From Erythrobacter sanguineus (GTDB lineage: Bacteria; Pseudomonadota; Alphaproteobacteria; Sphingomonadales; Sphingomonadaceae): DNA of 64,000 nucleotides. Both the position numbers and the translations under genes were made by a program. A model generated the notes under the pieces. That model worked only from the letters and a program-made list of their open reading frames with translations, was not told where the DNA came from and did not search any database. The stretch lies in NCBI RefSeq assembly GCF_900143235.1, contig NZ_FRDF01000009.1, positions 99,288 to 163,287 on the forward strand. The letters are read 5' to 3'. Positions within the stretch are counted from its first letter, which is position 1; each line of letters opens with the position of its first letter. Positions 1 through 7,297 of the stretch are shown piece by piece.

Positions 1-1
1 T

Positions 2-571
2 GGTATCGAAAGCGCCAGCCTGTTGACCGCGCTTGGCGAATGCGGCGTGCGTTACCTGCAGGGGCCGATCTTCTGCGAGCCTGTCGATGCCGGGATTGTC
101 GAACAGGAAATGGCCGGAGACATGTGGAAGATCGATCCCGGCGAGCGCCGCACCCGCCGCGCCCGGCGGCGTACCGTGTTCCGCAAGATCCAGGTGTTCC
201 ACGATGACTATGCCTATGAGGTGACCTTGCGCAACCTGTCGCGGACCGGCGCGCTGATCCAGGGGCTGACGGATGTGCCCAAGGGCACGCAGTTCGTGGT
301 CGATCTTGGCGGCGGGCAGCTTGCCGTGGCGACAGTCATCCGATCGAGCGGCGATACGCAGGGGCTCGAATTCGAACAGTCGCTGGTCGATGACGGATCG
401 GGCGGATTATGCACCCGCAACCGGGTTTCGCCCTATGCGCTGGCCTCGGCTGGAGCGCCGCTCGCCGCGCTGGCACCGGGCAGCTATCAGGGCATGATGG
501 GAGGGCTGATCGATCAGGGCGGCGCGCCCAAGTTCTGCTATGCATCCACGGCGCGCGGCGAGTTCGCCTGA
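2..571 (+). CDS. EAL domain / PilZ protein, C-terminal part (5' truncated by window edge)
   Basis: The reading frame is open from the first bases, so the gene starts outside the window. The visible part begins with the last stretch of an EAL phosphodiesterase domain (a GIES...LGECGVRYLQGPIF...P pattern like the usual GVET...LGC...QGY.F..P end). A PilZ-type c-di-GMP-binding module follows: RRTRRARRRTVF, then LRNLSRTGALIQG. The protein probably hydrolyses or senses c-di-GMP in the cytoplasm. Catalytic EAL residues lie upstream and cannot be checked, so activity is unknown. A TTG at base 23 is only an internal codon. The gene stands upstream of lepA with about 70 bases between them. Confidence 0.75.
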   Translation, partial: GIESASLLTALGECGVRYLQGPIFCEPVDAGIVEQEMAGDMWKIDPGERRTRRARRRTVFRKIQVFHDDYAYEVTLRNLSRTGALIQGLTDVPKGTQFVVDLGGGQLAVATVIRSSGDTQGLEFEQSLVDDGSGGLCTRNRVSPYALASAGAPLAALAPGSYQGMMGGLIDQGGAPKFCYASTARGEFA

Positions 572-641
572 ATTGCAGCCCTGGAGTGTTGCGTTTTTCT
601 CGAATGACATCGCTGCGGTGCGGCGCTAATCGCGTTTGATA

Positions 642-2459
642 ATGACCGACCTTTCCAAGATCCGCAATTTCAGCATCATCGCCCATATCGACCATGGCAA
701 GTCGACCCTTGCCGATCGGCTGATCCAGTTCACCGGGGGTCTCACCGCGCGCGAGATGTCTGCGCAAGTCCTTGATAACATGGATATAGAGAAAGAGCGC
801 GGCATCACCATCAAGGCCCAGACCGTGCGCCTCAACTACACCGCCAAGGATGGCGAGACCTATCAGCTCAACCTGATGGACACCCCCGGCCATGTCGATT
901 TCGCCTACGAGGTCTCCCGCAGCCTTGCCGCGTGCGAGGGCGCGTTGCTGGTGGTGGACGCGGCGCAAGGGGTTGAGGCGCAGACGCTGGCCAATGTCTA
1001 CCAGTCGATCGATCACGACCACGAAATCGTCCCCGTCATCAACAAGATCGATCTTCCCGCTGCCGAGCCGGAGAAAGTGCGCAACGAGATCGAGGAGATC
1101 ATCGGTCTCGATGCCTCTGACGCCGTTCTGGCCAGCGCCAAATCGGGCATCGGCATCGAAGACGTGCTCGAAGCGGTGGTCACCCGCATCCCCCCGCCCA
1201 AGGGCCGGATCGACGCGCCGCTCACCGCCAGCCTTGTGGACAGCTGGTACGACCCGTATCTCGGCGTCGTCATCCTCGTCCGCGTGATCGACGGCAAGCT
1301 CACCAAGGGCCTCAACATCCGCTTCATGCAGGGCGGGACGCAGCATCTTGTTGACCGGGTCGGCTGCTTCACGCCGAAACGCACCGACCTGGGTGAGCTT
1401 GGCCCCGGCGAAATCGGCTTCATCACCGCCCAGATCAAGGAGGTGGAGCAGGCCCGCGTCGGTGACACCATCACCACCGTGAAAAACGGCGCGACAGAGG
1501 CGCTGCCGGGCTACAAGGAAGTGCAGCCGGTGGTGTTCTGCGGCCTGTTCCCGGTGGACGCGGCGGATTTTGAAAAACTGCGCGAGAGCATCGGCAAGCT
1601 CAGGCTCAACGACGCCAGCTTCTCCTACGAGATGGAATCCAGCGCCGCATTGGGATTTGGCTTCCGCTGCGGGTTCCTTGGCCTCTTGCACCTTGAAATC
1701 ATTCAGGAACGCCTCAGCCGCGAATATGATCTTGACCTCATCACCACCGCGCCATCGGTGGTGTATCGCATCCACCTTGGCCACACCAAGATGGAGGATG
1801 CCAAGGTCATCGACATCCACAATCCCGCGGATTGGCCCGATGTGAACCGGATCGAGGTGATCGAGGAACCGTGGATCAAGGCGGTGATCTACACCCCCGA
1901 CGAATATCTCGGCTCTATCCTGAAACTGTGTCAGGACCGGCGCGGCATCCAGACCGAACTGACTTATGTGGGCGGCCGCGCGCAGGTGACCTACGAATTG
2001 CCCTTGAACGAAGTGGTGTTCGATTTCTACGACCGGCTGAAGTCGATCTCACGCGGCTATGCCAGCTTCGACTATGAACAGATCGGCCTGCGTGAAGGCG
2101 ATCTGGTGAAGATGAACATCCTCGTCAACGCGGAAGCCGTGGACGCCCTGTCCCTGATCGTCCACCGCCACGTGGCCGAGGAACGCGGGCGCGGCATGTG
2201 CGAACGCCTGAAAGACCTGATCCCGCGCCACCTGTTCAAGATCCCGATCCAGGCCGCGATCGGCGGCAAGGTCATCGCCCGCGAAACCATCGCCGCGATG
2301 CGCAAGGACGTGACCGCCAAGTGTTACGGCGGGGATATCTCGCGCAAGAAGAAGCTGCTGGACAAGCAGAAGAAGGGCAAGGCGCGGATGCGCGAGTATG
2401 GGAATGTGAGCATTCCGCAGGAGGCGTTTATTGCTGCGCTGCGGATGGGGGAAGAGTGA
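642..2459 (+). CDS. lepA: Elongation factor 4 (LepA)
   Basis: Translational GTPase that acts on stalled or initiating ribosomes in the cytoplasm. The 605-residue product starts [20 protein letters not shown], so the Walker A/G1 motif AHIDHGKST is at the N-terminus, with G3 DTPGH and G4 NKID following, and the LepA-specific C-terminal domain ends in a basic tail. Length matches the family (about 600 aa). An in-frame TTG lies 6 bases earlier, but the ATG at 642 gives the canonical N-terminus. The last 19 coding bases and the following bases are duplicated 0.8 kb downstream (see repeats). Family assignment is certain. Confidence 0.98.
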   Translation: MTDLSKIRNFSIIAHIDHGKSTLADRLIQFTGGLTAREMSAQVLDNMDIEKERGITIKAQTVRLNYTAKDGETYQLNLMDTPGHVDFAYEVSRSLAACEGALLVVDAAQGVEAQTLANVYQSIDHDHEIVPVINKIDLPAAEPEKVRNEIEEIIGLDASDAVLASAKSGIGIEDVLEAVVTRIPPPKGRIDAPLTASLVDSWYDPYLGVVILVRVIDGKLTKGLNIRFMQGGTQHLVDRVGCFTPKRTDLGELGPGEIGFITAQIKEVEQARVGDTITTVKNGATEALPGYKEVQPVVFCGLFPVDAADFEKLRESIGKLRLNDASFSYEMESSAALGFGFRCGFLGLLHLEIIQERLSREYDLDLITTAPSVVYRIHLGHTKMEDAKVIDIHNPADWPDVNRIEVIEEPWIKAVIYTPDEYLGSILKLCQDRRGIQTELTYVGGRAQVTYELPLNEVVFDFYDRLKSISRGYASFDYEQIGLREGDLVKMNILVNAEAVDALSLIVHRHVAEERGRGMCERLKDLIPRHLFKIPIQAAIGGKVIARETIAAMRKDVTAKCYGGDISRKKKLLDKQKKGKARMREYGNVSIPQEAFIAALRMGEE

Positions 2460-2586
2460 AGCCCCGCGCCTAGCGCAGGCGATTGCGCAGCAATCGACTA
2501 GCTAGAAGCGAGTGGCTGTAACTCCGGCCGGCGGGTGGCCGCAGGCCAGCCCGTTCGACGTCATGGCCGCGGCTTTGCCGTGGCTG
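2441..2586. repeat. Direct repeat unit 1, containing the lepA 3' end
   Basis: The 32 bases at 2441-2472 (last lepA codons, stop and the following GAAGCCCCGCGCCTA) recur at 3244-3275 with one mismatch. A second block at 2554-2586 recurs at 3291-3323, also with one mismatch. The blocks are 81 bases apart here and 15 bases apart in unit 2. Together the two units bracket the lipoprotein gene. Confidence 0.8.
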
Positions 2587-2609
2587 CCGTTCTTTCATTT
2601 TGCCTGCGA

Positions 2610-3161
2610 TCAGGCTTCCGGCATCTGCACGTTATCGCCCAGTCGTGCCATCACCGCGCTGGCGGAGATCGGGTTGTCCGCGCCCATCGGCGGCTGGCCG
2701 CGATACATCTCGATCACTGCCGAGGCACTGTACTGGTCGCTCGCGGTGACACGCTGGAGCGGGAAGGCCGTGCCCAGATATGGGTCGAAGGTGTTCCAGC
2801 CAACGCCCGCGCCGTAATAGTTCCAGGTCGGTCCCCAGCCGGGATAGGCGGTCGGCACGGTATCGATATCGACATCGGCCTGCGTCTCATTGCGCACGAT
2901 GTAAAAGCCGTCATACCCCTTCTGGCGGGTCAGTTCGGCGGCGCGGTAGAGCAGATAGTTCTCGACCGTCTCGCGCGAAGTCGCTTCGTTGCCGGAAAAG
3001 CTGACGCGGTAACGGTCCGCGCCGAGCATTTCGCTCGAGTAGCCAAACTCCTGCCCGGCGACTTCCGCTGATTGGTAGGGCGTGGAGGTGGCACACGCGC
3101 CAAGCGATACGGACAAGCCGAGCGCGGCGGCAAGGGCGAGCGGGGTTCGTGTTAGTAACAT
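2610..3161 (-). CDS. CC0125/CC1285-family lipoprotein
   Basis: A 183-residue predicted lipoprotein. The N-terminus MLLTRTPLALAAALGLSVSLGACATS is a signal peptide ending in a lipobox (LGAC, Cys at about residue 23). The mature part has the family pattern YRVSFSGNEATSRETVENYL followed by LLYRAAELT...GYD.F. This family is conserved in alphaproteobacteria and has no established function; an envelope location is inferred. It is transcribed toward lepA (tail to tail) from a promoter region near 3170. The whole gene lies between two direct repeats derived from the lepA 3' end, which suggests insertion or a local duplication. Start and family are well supported. Confidence 0.85.
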   Translation of the reverse strand: MLLTRTPLALAAALGLSVSLGACATSTPYQSAEVAGQEFGYSSEMLGADRYRVSFSGNEATSRETVENYLLYRAAELTRQKGYDGFYIVRNETQADVDIDTVPTAYPGWGPTWNYYGAGVGWNTFDPYLGTAFPLQRVTASDQYSASAVIEMYRGQPPMGADNPISASAVMARLGDNVQMPEA

Positions 3162-3243
3162 AATATAAGCTCCTGTAATTGCTGTTGCTTTTACAGGAAC
3201 GGGGCAGTGCGGGGGGCTGTTCCGCCAGAGCGGACGAGCGGTG

Positions 3244-3323
3244 GCGGATGGGGGATGAGTGAAGCCCCGCGCCTAAGCCCGACCGAGCCCTTCGACGTCA
3301 TGGCCGCGGCTTTGTCGTGGCTG
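3244..3323. repeat. Direct repeat unit 2, copy of the lepA 3' end
   Basis: Bases 3244-3275 repeat 2441-2472 with one mismatch, and bases 3291-3323 repeat 2554-2586 with one mismatch. The first block resembles the end of lepA, yet there is no lepA here. This indicates duplication or recombination around the lipoprotein gene. Confidence 0.8.
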
Positions 3324-3332
3324 ACCTTTGAT

Positions 3333-3460
3333 CCTCCCCTCAAGGGGAGGGGAACCACCAAAGGTGGTGGAGGGGCGCGCAAGGCTCGCAGCGCCAGTTT
3401 TGTTAGATGAAGGCAAGACGATGCCACACTTCTCCGCTCCCGCTAGCGGGAGGGGCCCGG
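3333..3460. repeat. Palindromic (REP-like) element with three short hairpins
   Basis: The segment contains CCTCCCCT-ca-AGGGGAGG (3333-3350), ACCACC-aaa-GGTGGT (3354-3368) and a perfect 16-base palindrome CTCCCGCTAGCGGGAG (3437-3452). The composition is typical of short dispersed extragenic palindromes in sphingomonads. A related element in inverted orientation lies at 4353-4496. Confidence 0.65.
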
Positions 3461-3863
3461 GGGTGGGCCTGAATCTGGCGTGCGCGCAAGGATTGTCTTT
3501 ACAACGGCTCTTTGCCAACATCTCTACAAACAATCGAGCACATAATCGGATGCGCAATCACCGATCTCGATAAGTAAATGGTCGACTAGTCGCAAAGCCT
3601 ATTTATCGCGCACCGCAAGATTCTTGCCGCTCTCGGTGCAAAAGACTCATCGGTGGATTCGAATGATTCATTCACCATATATTTCTTCACAGATTCAATT
3701 TGGGGCTTGCGGCGTTCGCGACTCAAGCTTGTTCCACGCGTCGCGGGTGTGACACCTGGGTTTCACCGGTCTGGCATGGTGACTTAAGCGTTAATCGCCC
3801 GTTGACGGGAGTCGTCCACTGATTCATCATCTAGTGGTTCGGCGCAAATCGGACCCCTAGCGT
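3461..3863. other. Gene-free stretch with lower GC than its surroundings
   Basis: No reading frame of convincing length or codon use was found on either strand. The stretch is visibly richer in A and T than the flanking DNA. It holds small inverted motifs such as GGTTTCACC...GGTGA near 3772-3798 but no recognisable promoter, RNA family or attachment site. It may be a remnant of a mobile element or part of a regulatory region for the small RNA to its right. Confidence 0.4.
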
Positions 3864-3899
3864 TTTGTCTCAGTTCTTGGATTTGTCTCAGTTCTTGGA
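3864..3899. repeat. Perfect tandem duplication of an 18-mer
   Basis: TTTGTCTCAGTTCTTGGA occurs twice back to back (3864-3881 and 3882-3899). The second copy is followed by GAGACAA (3901-3907), which is inverted relative to TTGTCTC (3883-3889) and gives a 7-bp stem with an 11-base loop. The TGT...ACA outline resembles the ends of some insertion sequences, but no transposase is present, so this is only a guess. Confidence 0.7.
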
Positions 3900-3933
3900 G
3901 GAGACAACTTCCGACATGATTTGCACAGACACG

Positions 3934-3966
3934 AAAAAGGCGGCTGACGAATAATCGTCAGCCGCC
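3934..3966 (-). terminator. Intrinsic terminator for minus-strand transcript
   Basis: A perfect 12-bp stem (GGCGGCTGACGA / TCGTCAGCCGCC) with an ATAA loop is followed, on the minus strand only, by TTTTT. The plus-strand side lacks a T run, so the orientation is clear. No minus-strand protein gene ends here, which argues for a small RNA upstream of it. Confidence 0.8.
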
Positions 3967-4042
3967 CCGTTATCCCTGACTTCGCGCGCCAATGCTTGGC
4001 GGCAACGCGCGAGAGTCCTTCCCGGAGGAAAGGAGGTGCGCC

Positions 4043-4072
4043 ATGTGGTCTATGGCCCGGAGATTAGCCTAA
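4043..4072 (+). other. Possible nine-residue leader peptide (MWSMARRLA) with ideal ribosome site
   Basis: AAAGGAGGTG ends five bases before an ATG that opens a 9-codon frame ending in TAA. It lies opposite the candidate minus-strand RNA, whose CACCTCCTTT is exactly antisense to this ribosome site. The near-perfect Shine-Dalgarno could instead be a by-product of RNA pairing on the other strand. Translation is unproven. Confidence 0.25.
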
Positions 4073-4117
4073 GCTAAGGACCGTGGGCGCGTCGCTTTCG
4101 CGACGTGACCGCGGCTC

Positions 4118-4147
4118 CGTTTACAGCGATAAGTTTATCAATGTCAA
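4118..4147 (-). promoter_or_regulatory. Candidate promoter of the minus-strand small RNA
   Basis: Minus-strand TTGACA (4147-4142) is followed after 17-18 bases by GTAAAC/TAAACG as a weak -10. An inverted repeat GATAA-gt-TTATC (4128-4139) sits in the spacer and could be an operator. On the plus strand the same repeat lies about 25 bases upstream of the small protein gene at 4165, so it could serve either direction. Confidence 0.4.
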
Positions 4148-4164
4148 AATATGGAGCATTTATC

Positions 4165-4320
4165 ATGGCCAAACCGCCACCACGTCAGACCTCAAGTAAA
4201 GTCTCAACTGTCGCGTCAGGCATTCTCTCTGGCAAAATCGCCAATCCGACCAAGGCCCAGATCAAAAGCGTTGCCGCTTCTGCACTTGGGCAAGACCAGA
4301 CTAAGGGGCAGAAGCGCTAG
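4165..4320 (+). CDS. Conserved small protein, 51 aa, function unknown
   Basis: The product begins MAKPPPRQTSSKVSTVASGI and ends in ALGQDQTKGQKR. It is small, basic and rich in Ser, Ala and Lys, with no transmembrane segment or cysteine. It looks like the short proteins with an SSKVA..AS..LSG...P...K..AAS.L.QD pattern that occur in many proteobacteria without an assigned role. The ATG at 4165 is preferred because GGAG sits 8 bases upstream; ATG codons at 4141 and 4105 in the same frame have no clear ribosome site. It stands alone between repeat elements. The coding call rests on the conserved-looking composition and ribosome site. Confidence 0.6.
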   Translation: MAKPPPRQTSSKVSTVASGILSGKIANPTKAQIKSVAASALGQDQTKGQKR

Positions 4321-4352
4321 GCCGCTTGCCTCCCCTTCGTTGTTTCGAAACT

Positions 4353-4496
4353 GCAGCGTGCGACTAGACGGGCACACCCCTCCACTCGCACGCTGCTTCC
4401 TCCGGCTTGCAAGCAGCCTCACCCGCCCCTCCACCATCCTTGAATGGTCCCGCTGACCCGCAAGCGGTCCGTCTTCGACTCCCCCTTGCAGGGGAG
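4353..4496. repeat. Palindromic (REP-like) element, nested stem-loops
   Basis: Perfect 11-bp arms GCAGCGTGCGA (4353-4363) and TCGCACGCTGC (4386-4396) are followed by GCTGCTT/AAGCAGC (4392-4398, 4411-4417), ACCAT/ATGGT (4433-4448) and CTCCCC/GGGGAG (4479-4496). It shares the ACCA.../GGGGAG building blocks with the element at 3333-3460 in opposite orientation. It lies between the small protein gene and the 3' end of the HTH gene and could also end transcription. Confidence 0.65.
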
Positions 4497-4508
4497 GATT
4501 GCGTCGCA

Positions 4509-5354
4509 TCAAGGATCGAAATTCTCATCCTTCAACGTCCACCGCGTCTTAGCCACCTCCGGCTCCGGCGGCTGCACGCGCCGAACATCCTCGGGTCGCA
4601 GCGCGGGCACATCCTCTTTCGGGCCGAAGCGCAGCCGGCGGCGCAGGTCTTCGTCGGCGCGCATGGCGTCGAGGTCGCGGTTGCGCAGGGCCTCGAAGGC
4701 GGTCCATGCGGCGCGGGTTTCCTCGGAGAGGCTTTCCCATTCGCTTTGCCACCTGGCCTCGCTGCGGGCGCGGATATCGGCGATCTTGCGGTCGATGCTG
4801 GCGCGCACCTCTTGCGGGGAGACGCGCGCCTGCTCTGCCTCCCATTCCTTGCGCCATTGCTGTTTTAGGCGCTCGGCCTCCATCTTGCCGACCGCGTTGA
4901 GGCCTCTGGCGCTGCCGCCGTCGATCCGCGCACCAAAGCGGTCGGGCGCGCGGTTGCGCAGGATGAACATCAGCAGCCGGTCATTATAGCGGGTGCGGGT
5001 GCCGATCAGCTTGCCATAGGAATAGAGCGGTTCCTGCACGCCGTTCAGGGCGCGGTCCATCACCACGTCCTCGACCCGCCGCACGCCGAGGTCGAGCGCG
5101 ATGTCCCAGGCGTGGCGGAATTCCTCGGCACCGGGCTGGCGGCGCAGGTGGTAGGCGCCGCGCTCGCTCATGTTCACCGCCTTGCACGCGGCGGCGACCG
5201 ATCCGGTGTCGGCGAGGGCCTCGATGAAGGCGCACTGGCGGGCCGGGGTCCAGCCATCGTGGCGTTGGCACTGGCGCGGGACGGGGGCGAAGGGGGGCAG
5301 CTCGCCCGCAGGAACGGGGAGGCGGGCGGCGCGGGGATCGGCTTTGCGGGTCAT
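4509..5354 (-). CDS. Terminase-small-subunit-like HTH protein
   Basis: A 281-residue protein starting MTRKADPRAARLPVPAGELP. Residues about 35-110 form a helix-turn-helix region (WTPARQCAFIEALADTGSVA, then CKAVNMSERGAYHLRRQPG) that resembles phage terminase small subunits and a HTH family common in sphingomonad chromosomes. The C-terminal half is charged and probably helical (many Glu/Arg/Trp). No other phage gene is nearby, so a packaging role is unlikely; DNA binding is inferred. The frame stays open far upstream of the chosen ATG, but the extension would run antisense through bamD and is not credible. Divergent from bamD. Confidence 0.6.
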   Translation of the reverse strand: MTRKADPRAARLPVPAGELPPFAPVPRQCQRHDGWTPARQCAFIEALADTGSVAAACKAVNMSERGAYHLRRQPGAEEFRHAWDIALDLGVRRVEDVVMDRALNGVQEPLYSYGKLIGTRTRYNDRLLMFILRNRAPDRFGARIDGGSARGLNAVGKMEAERLKQQWRKEWEAEQARVSPQEVRASIDRKIADIRARSEARWQSEWESLSEETRAAWTAFEALRNRDLDAMRADEDLRRRLRFGPKEDVPALRPEDVRRVQPPEPEVAKTRWTLKDENFDP

Positions 5355-5564
5355 GGGAGTCCTTGTTTGTGCACCCGCCTGCACGGGCGCATCCTCGCTA
5401 TGCGTGCAGCAGAGCTGCACCCGCTGCGGGCGGGCAGTCGCCCTTGCGGTTGCTGTCGCAACCGTTTGCACCACAAAACGCCCGAGTAGGAAAATCGGGG
5501 GAGGGGCGCGCGGGCGGTGCGCCTTCACTTGGCGTTCAGCGCGCAGCCCGTTATAGAGCGCGCC

Positions 5565-6359
5565 ATGGCGACCTTGTTCCACTCCCGTATCGCGCGCGCG
5601 GCCCTGCTGGGCGCGACCCTTGCCACCCTTTCGGCCTGCGGGGGAAGCACCGCTGGCAAGGACGTCGCCTATGTCGCGCGAGATGTCGAATCGCTCTATG
5701 CCGAGGCGCAGCGGCGGCTTGACCGGGGCAACACGCTTGTCGCCGCAGCCCTGTTCGACGAGGTGGAGCGTCAGCACCCCTATTCGCCCTGGGCCCGCCG
5801 CGCGCAGCTGATGAGCGCCTTCAGCTATTACATCGCGCGCGATTACAACAAGGCGATCCAGAACGCGCAGCGGTTCCTGTCGATCCATCCGGGCAACAAG
5901 GATGCGCCCTACGCCTATTACCTGATCGCGCTCAGCTATTACGAGCAGATCAGCGATGTGAACCGCGACCAGAAGATCACCGAACAGGCGCAGACCGCGC
6001 TGCGCGAGGTTAACCGGCGCTTTCCGCAGACCGAATATGCCGCCGATGCGCGGCTGAAGCTTGATCTGGTGGTCGATCACCTTGCGGGCAAGGAGATGGA
6101 GATCGGGCGCCATTATCAGCGCATGGGCCTGTGGCTCGCCGCTGACATGCGGTTCCGCAACGTGATCGAGACGTTCCAGACCACCAGCCACACGCCCGAG
6201 GCGCTTTACCGCATGACCGAAACCAGCCTTGCGCTGGGCATTCCGGAAGAAGCGGTGAAATATGCCGCGGTGCTTGGGGCGAATTATCCCGGCACCGAGT
6301 GGTATGAAAAGGCGTTCAAGCTGGTGAACAAGCACGCCGAGGATGTCACCGCGTCCTGA
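5565..6359 (+). CDS. bamD: Outer membrane assembly lipoprotein BamD
   Basis: Essential lipoprotein of the BAM complex, which inserts beta-barrel proteins into the outer membrane. The 264-residue product starts MATLFHSRIARAALLGATLA and has a lipobox (LSACG, Cys at about residue 25). TPR-like repeats follow: LYAEAQRRLDRGNTLVAAAL, HPYSPWARRAQLMSAFSYY, then NAQRFLSIHPGNKDAPYAYY and YYEQISDVNRDQ, which are hallmark BamD sequences. The ATG at 5565 is chosen because it gives the signal peptide; upstream frame is intergenic. A MITE-like element begins 69 bases after the stop. Confidence 0.96.
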   Translation: MATLFHSRIARAALLGATLATLSACGGSTAGKDVAYVARDVESLYAEAQRRLDRGNTLVAAALFDEVERQHPYSPWARRAQLMSAFSYYIARDYNKAIQNAQRFLSIHPGNKDAPYAYYLIALSYYEQISDVNRDQKITEQAQTALREVNRRFPQTEYAADARLKLDLVVDHLAGKEMEIGRHYQRMGLWLAADMRFRNVIETFQTTSHTPEALYRMTETSLALGIPEEAVKYAAVLGANYPGTEWYEKAFKLVNKHAEDVTAS

Positions 6360-6428
6360 TTGCCGGACCGCTGGCCGGCGGCTGCAACCGATTGCGTGCC
6401 GGACCGGAATTCCCCGTGTCGATGCCTT

Positions 6429-6532
6429 ATACCAGCGCGCCAAGATGCTAACGCATCACGCGCTGGAAATGTTTAAGCGCCGCACGGGCCTATACCAAGG
6501 TTCGATGAGTCAACCTCATCGAACATTGGTAT
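6429..6532. mobile_element. MITE-like element, copy A (104 bp, two hairpins)
   Basis: The element starts ATACCAGCGCG and ends TTGGTAT, so its tips ATACCA/TGGTAT are inverted repeats. Module 1 is CCAGCGCG...CGCGCTGG; module 2 is TTCGATGAG-tcaac-CTCATCGAA nested in ATACCAA...TTGGTAT. Copies lie at 13509-13575 (module 2 missing) and 20495-20597. It is flanked by TA/TT-rich bases, and CCTTATACCA at its left border also occurs at the edge of the IS630-like element at 63905-63914. Confidence 0.8.
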
Positions 6533-6967
6533 TACGCCCAATGACGGAATGATTTGCAGCGTCATTGGATAGACGCCGTGCACGCGACCGCAGGACACTC
6601 AAAATCTTATCAGTGGTAAGAAAGCGCGTCCATAAAGGATTGCGATCGGGTCTTCGCAACGTCCGCAACCCAACCCGCCCCCGGCCCGTCACGCACAGGA
6701 TCGCAAGGCTGGGCCGGTTCTGCACGCTGGCCTTCACCTTCCAGCGTTCTTGCGCTAGTGGCGGGCGCAGGGCGTGTTGATCGTCGCTGCCACCGGCTGA
6801 CGTCAGGCGGTGCTTGTCTGATGGGCGATCGATGATGGTGGGGCATTACCGGGCTTCACCAGACCCCAAAAACCCCCAGTGGCAAGGTTTCTGCCCGTCA
6901 CGTGAATTACCGAATTTCCCATGAACACGCCGTGCTGCGATCCGCACCCCGGCAGGAGTAGATATCC
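6533..6967. other. Intergenic stretch without recognised gene
   Basis: Open frames here are short and have unconvincing composition on both strands. There are scattered small inverted repeats but no tRNA, no clear terminator and no promoter that can be placed with confidence. The last 10 bases (GGCAGGAGTA) include the ribosome site region of the DUF6481 gene. Confidence 0.4.
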
Positions 6968-7297
6968 ATGAAAGGCTACAAGGCGCCAAGCTTTCAGGAC
7001 AGGGCAGCTGCCTCGTCCAAGGCGAAGGAAAAGGCTCTGGCAAAGATGAAGGCAGCGCCCCAGCCGGACGCAGCCGAACTGGCCCAGCGGGCAGCACGGC
7101 GCGCCGAACGCGAAGCGCTGGCCGAGGCCAAGGCCGCGAAAGTCCGTGAGGCGCGACAGGAAAAGCAGCGCCTGGCCGATGAAAAGAAGGCAGAGGCCAG
7201 ACGCGAAAGCGAAAAGCCTGCCCCGGCAAAGCGCACCGAAGCGGAGCTGAAGGCGGCGCGCGATGCGCGCTATGCCGCACGCAAAAACCGCAAGTGA
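6968..7297 (+). CDS. DUF6481 family protein
   Basis: A 109-residue, highly charged protein (MKGYKAPSFQDRAAASSKAK...). Nearly the whole chain is Lys/Ala/Glu/Arg heptad-like sequence (AERAALAEAKAAKVREARQ-type), so a long single helix or coiled coil is likely; no signal peptide. The FQDR start and alanine/lysine pattern match DUF6481, which has no known function. AGGAG lies 8 bases upstream of the ATG. Its stop overlaps the GTG start of the next gene by four bases (GTGA), so the two are probably translated together; given that the next gene encodes a ribosome-modifying oxygenase, a ribosome-linked role is possible but speculative. Confidence 0.8.
   Translation: MKGYKAPSFQDRAAASSKAKEKALAKMKAAPQPDAAELAQRAARRAEREALAEAKAAKVREARQEKQRLADEKKAEARRESEKPAPAKRTEAELKAARDARYAARKNRK

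Larger units (their letters stand above)
3934..4112 (-). ncRNA. Candidate small structured RNA, minus strand
   Basis: On the minus strand a TTGACA box (4147-4142) is followed by about 175 bases with strong internal pairing and then an excellent intrinsic terminator (3966-3934). Internal stems include GTCGC-gaaa-GCGAC (around 4090-4103) and a CCAA-gca-TTGG hairpin (around 3989-3999). A C/T-rich stretch CACCTCCTTTCC is antisense to a perfect Shine-Dalgarno on the plus strand. The only frame inside is a 24-codon ORF without a good ribosome site. No known family (6S, SRP RNA, tmRNA, RNase P) was recognised. Transcription is inferred from promoter and terminator only. Confidence 0.45.

Noticed and set aside
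336..1820. Very long open frame on the minus strand across lepA
   Set aside because: It is antisense to a certain lepA, has no family motif and no ribosome site; such frames are usual in GC-rich DNA.
3934..4112. Small RNA as 6S RNA, tmRNA, RNase P RNA or SRP RNA
   Set aside because: The ends do not pair as in 6S RNA and none of the typical conserved motifs is present.
5355..6443. Upstream extension of the HTH-protein frame on the minus strand
   Set aside because: It is antisense to bamD, and the protein's ordered region starts at 5354.
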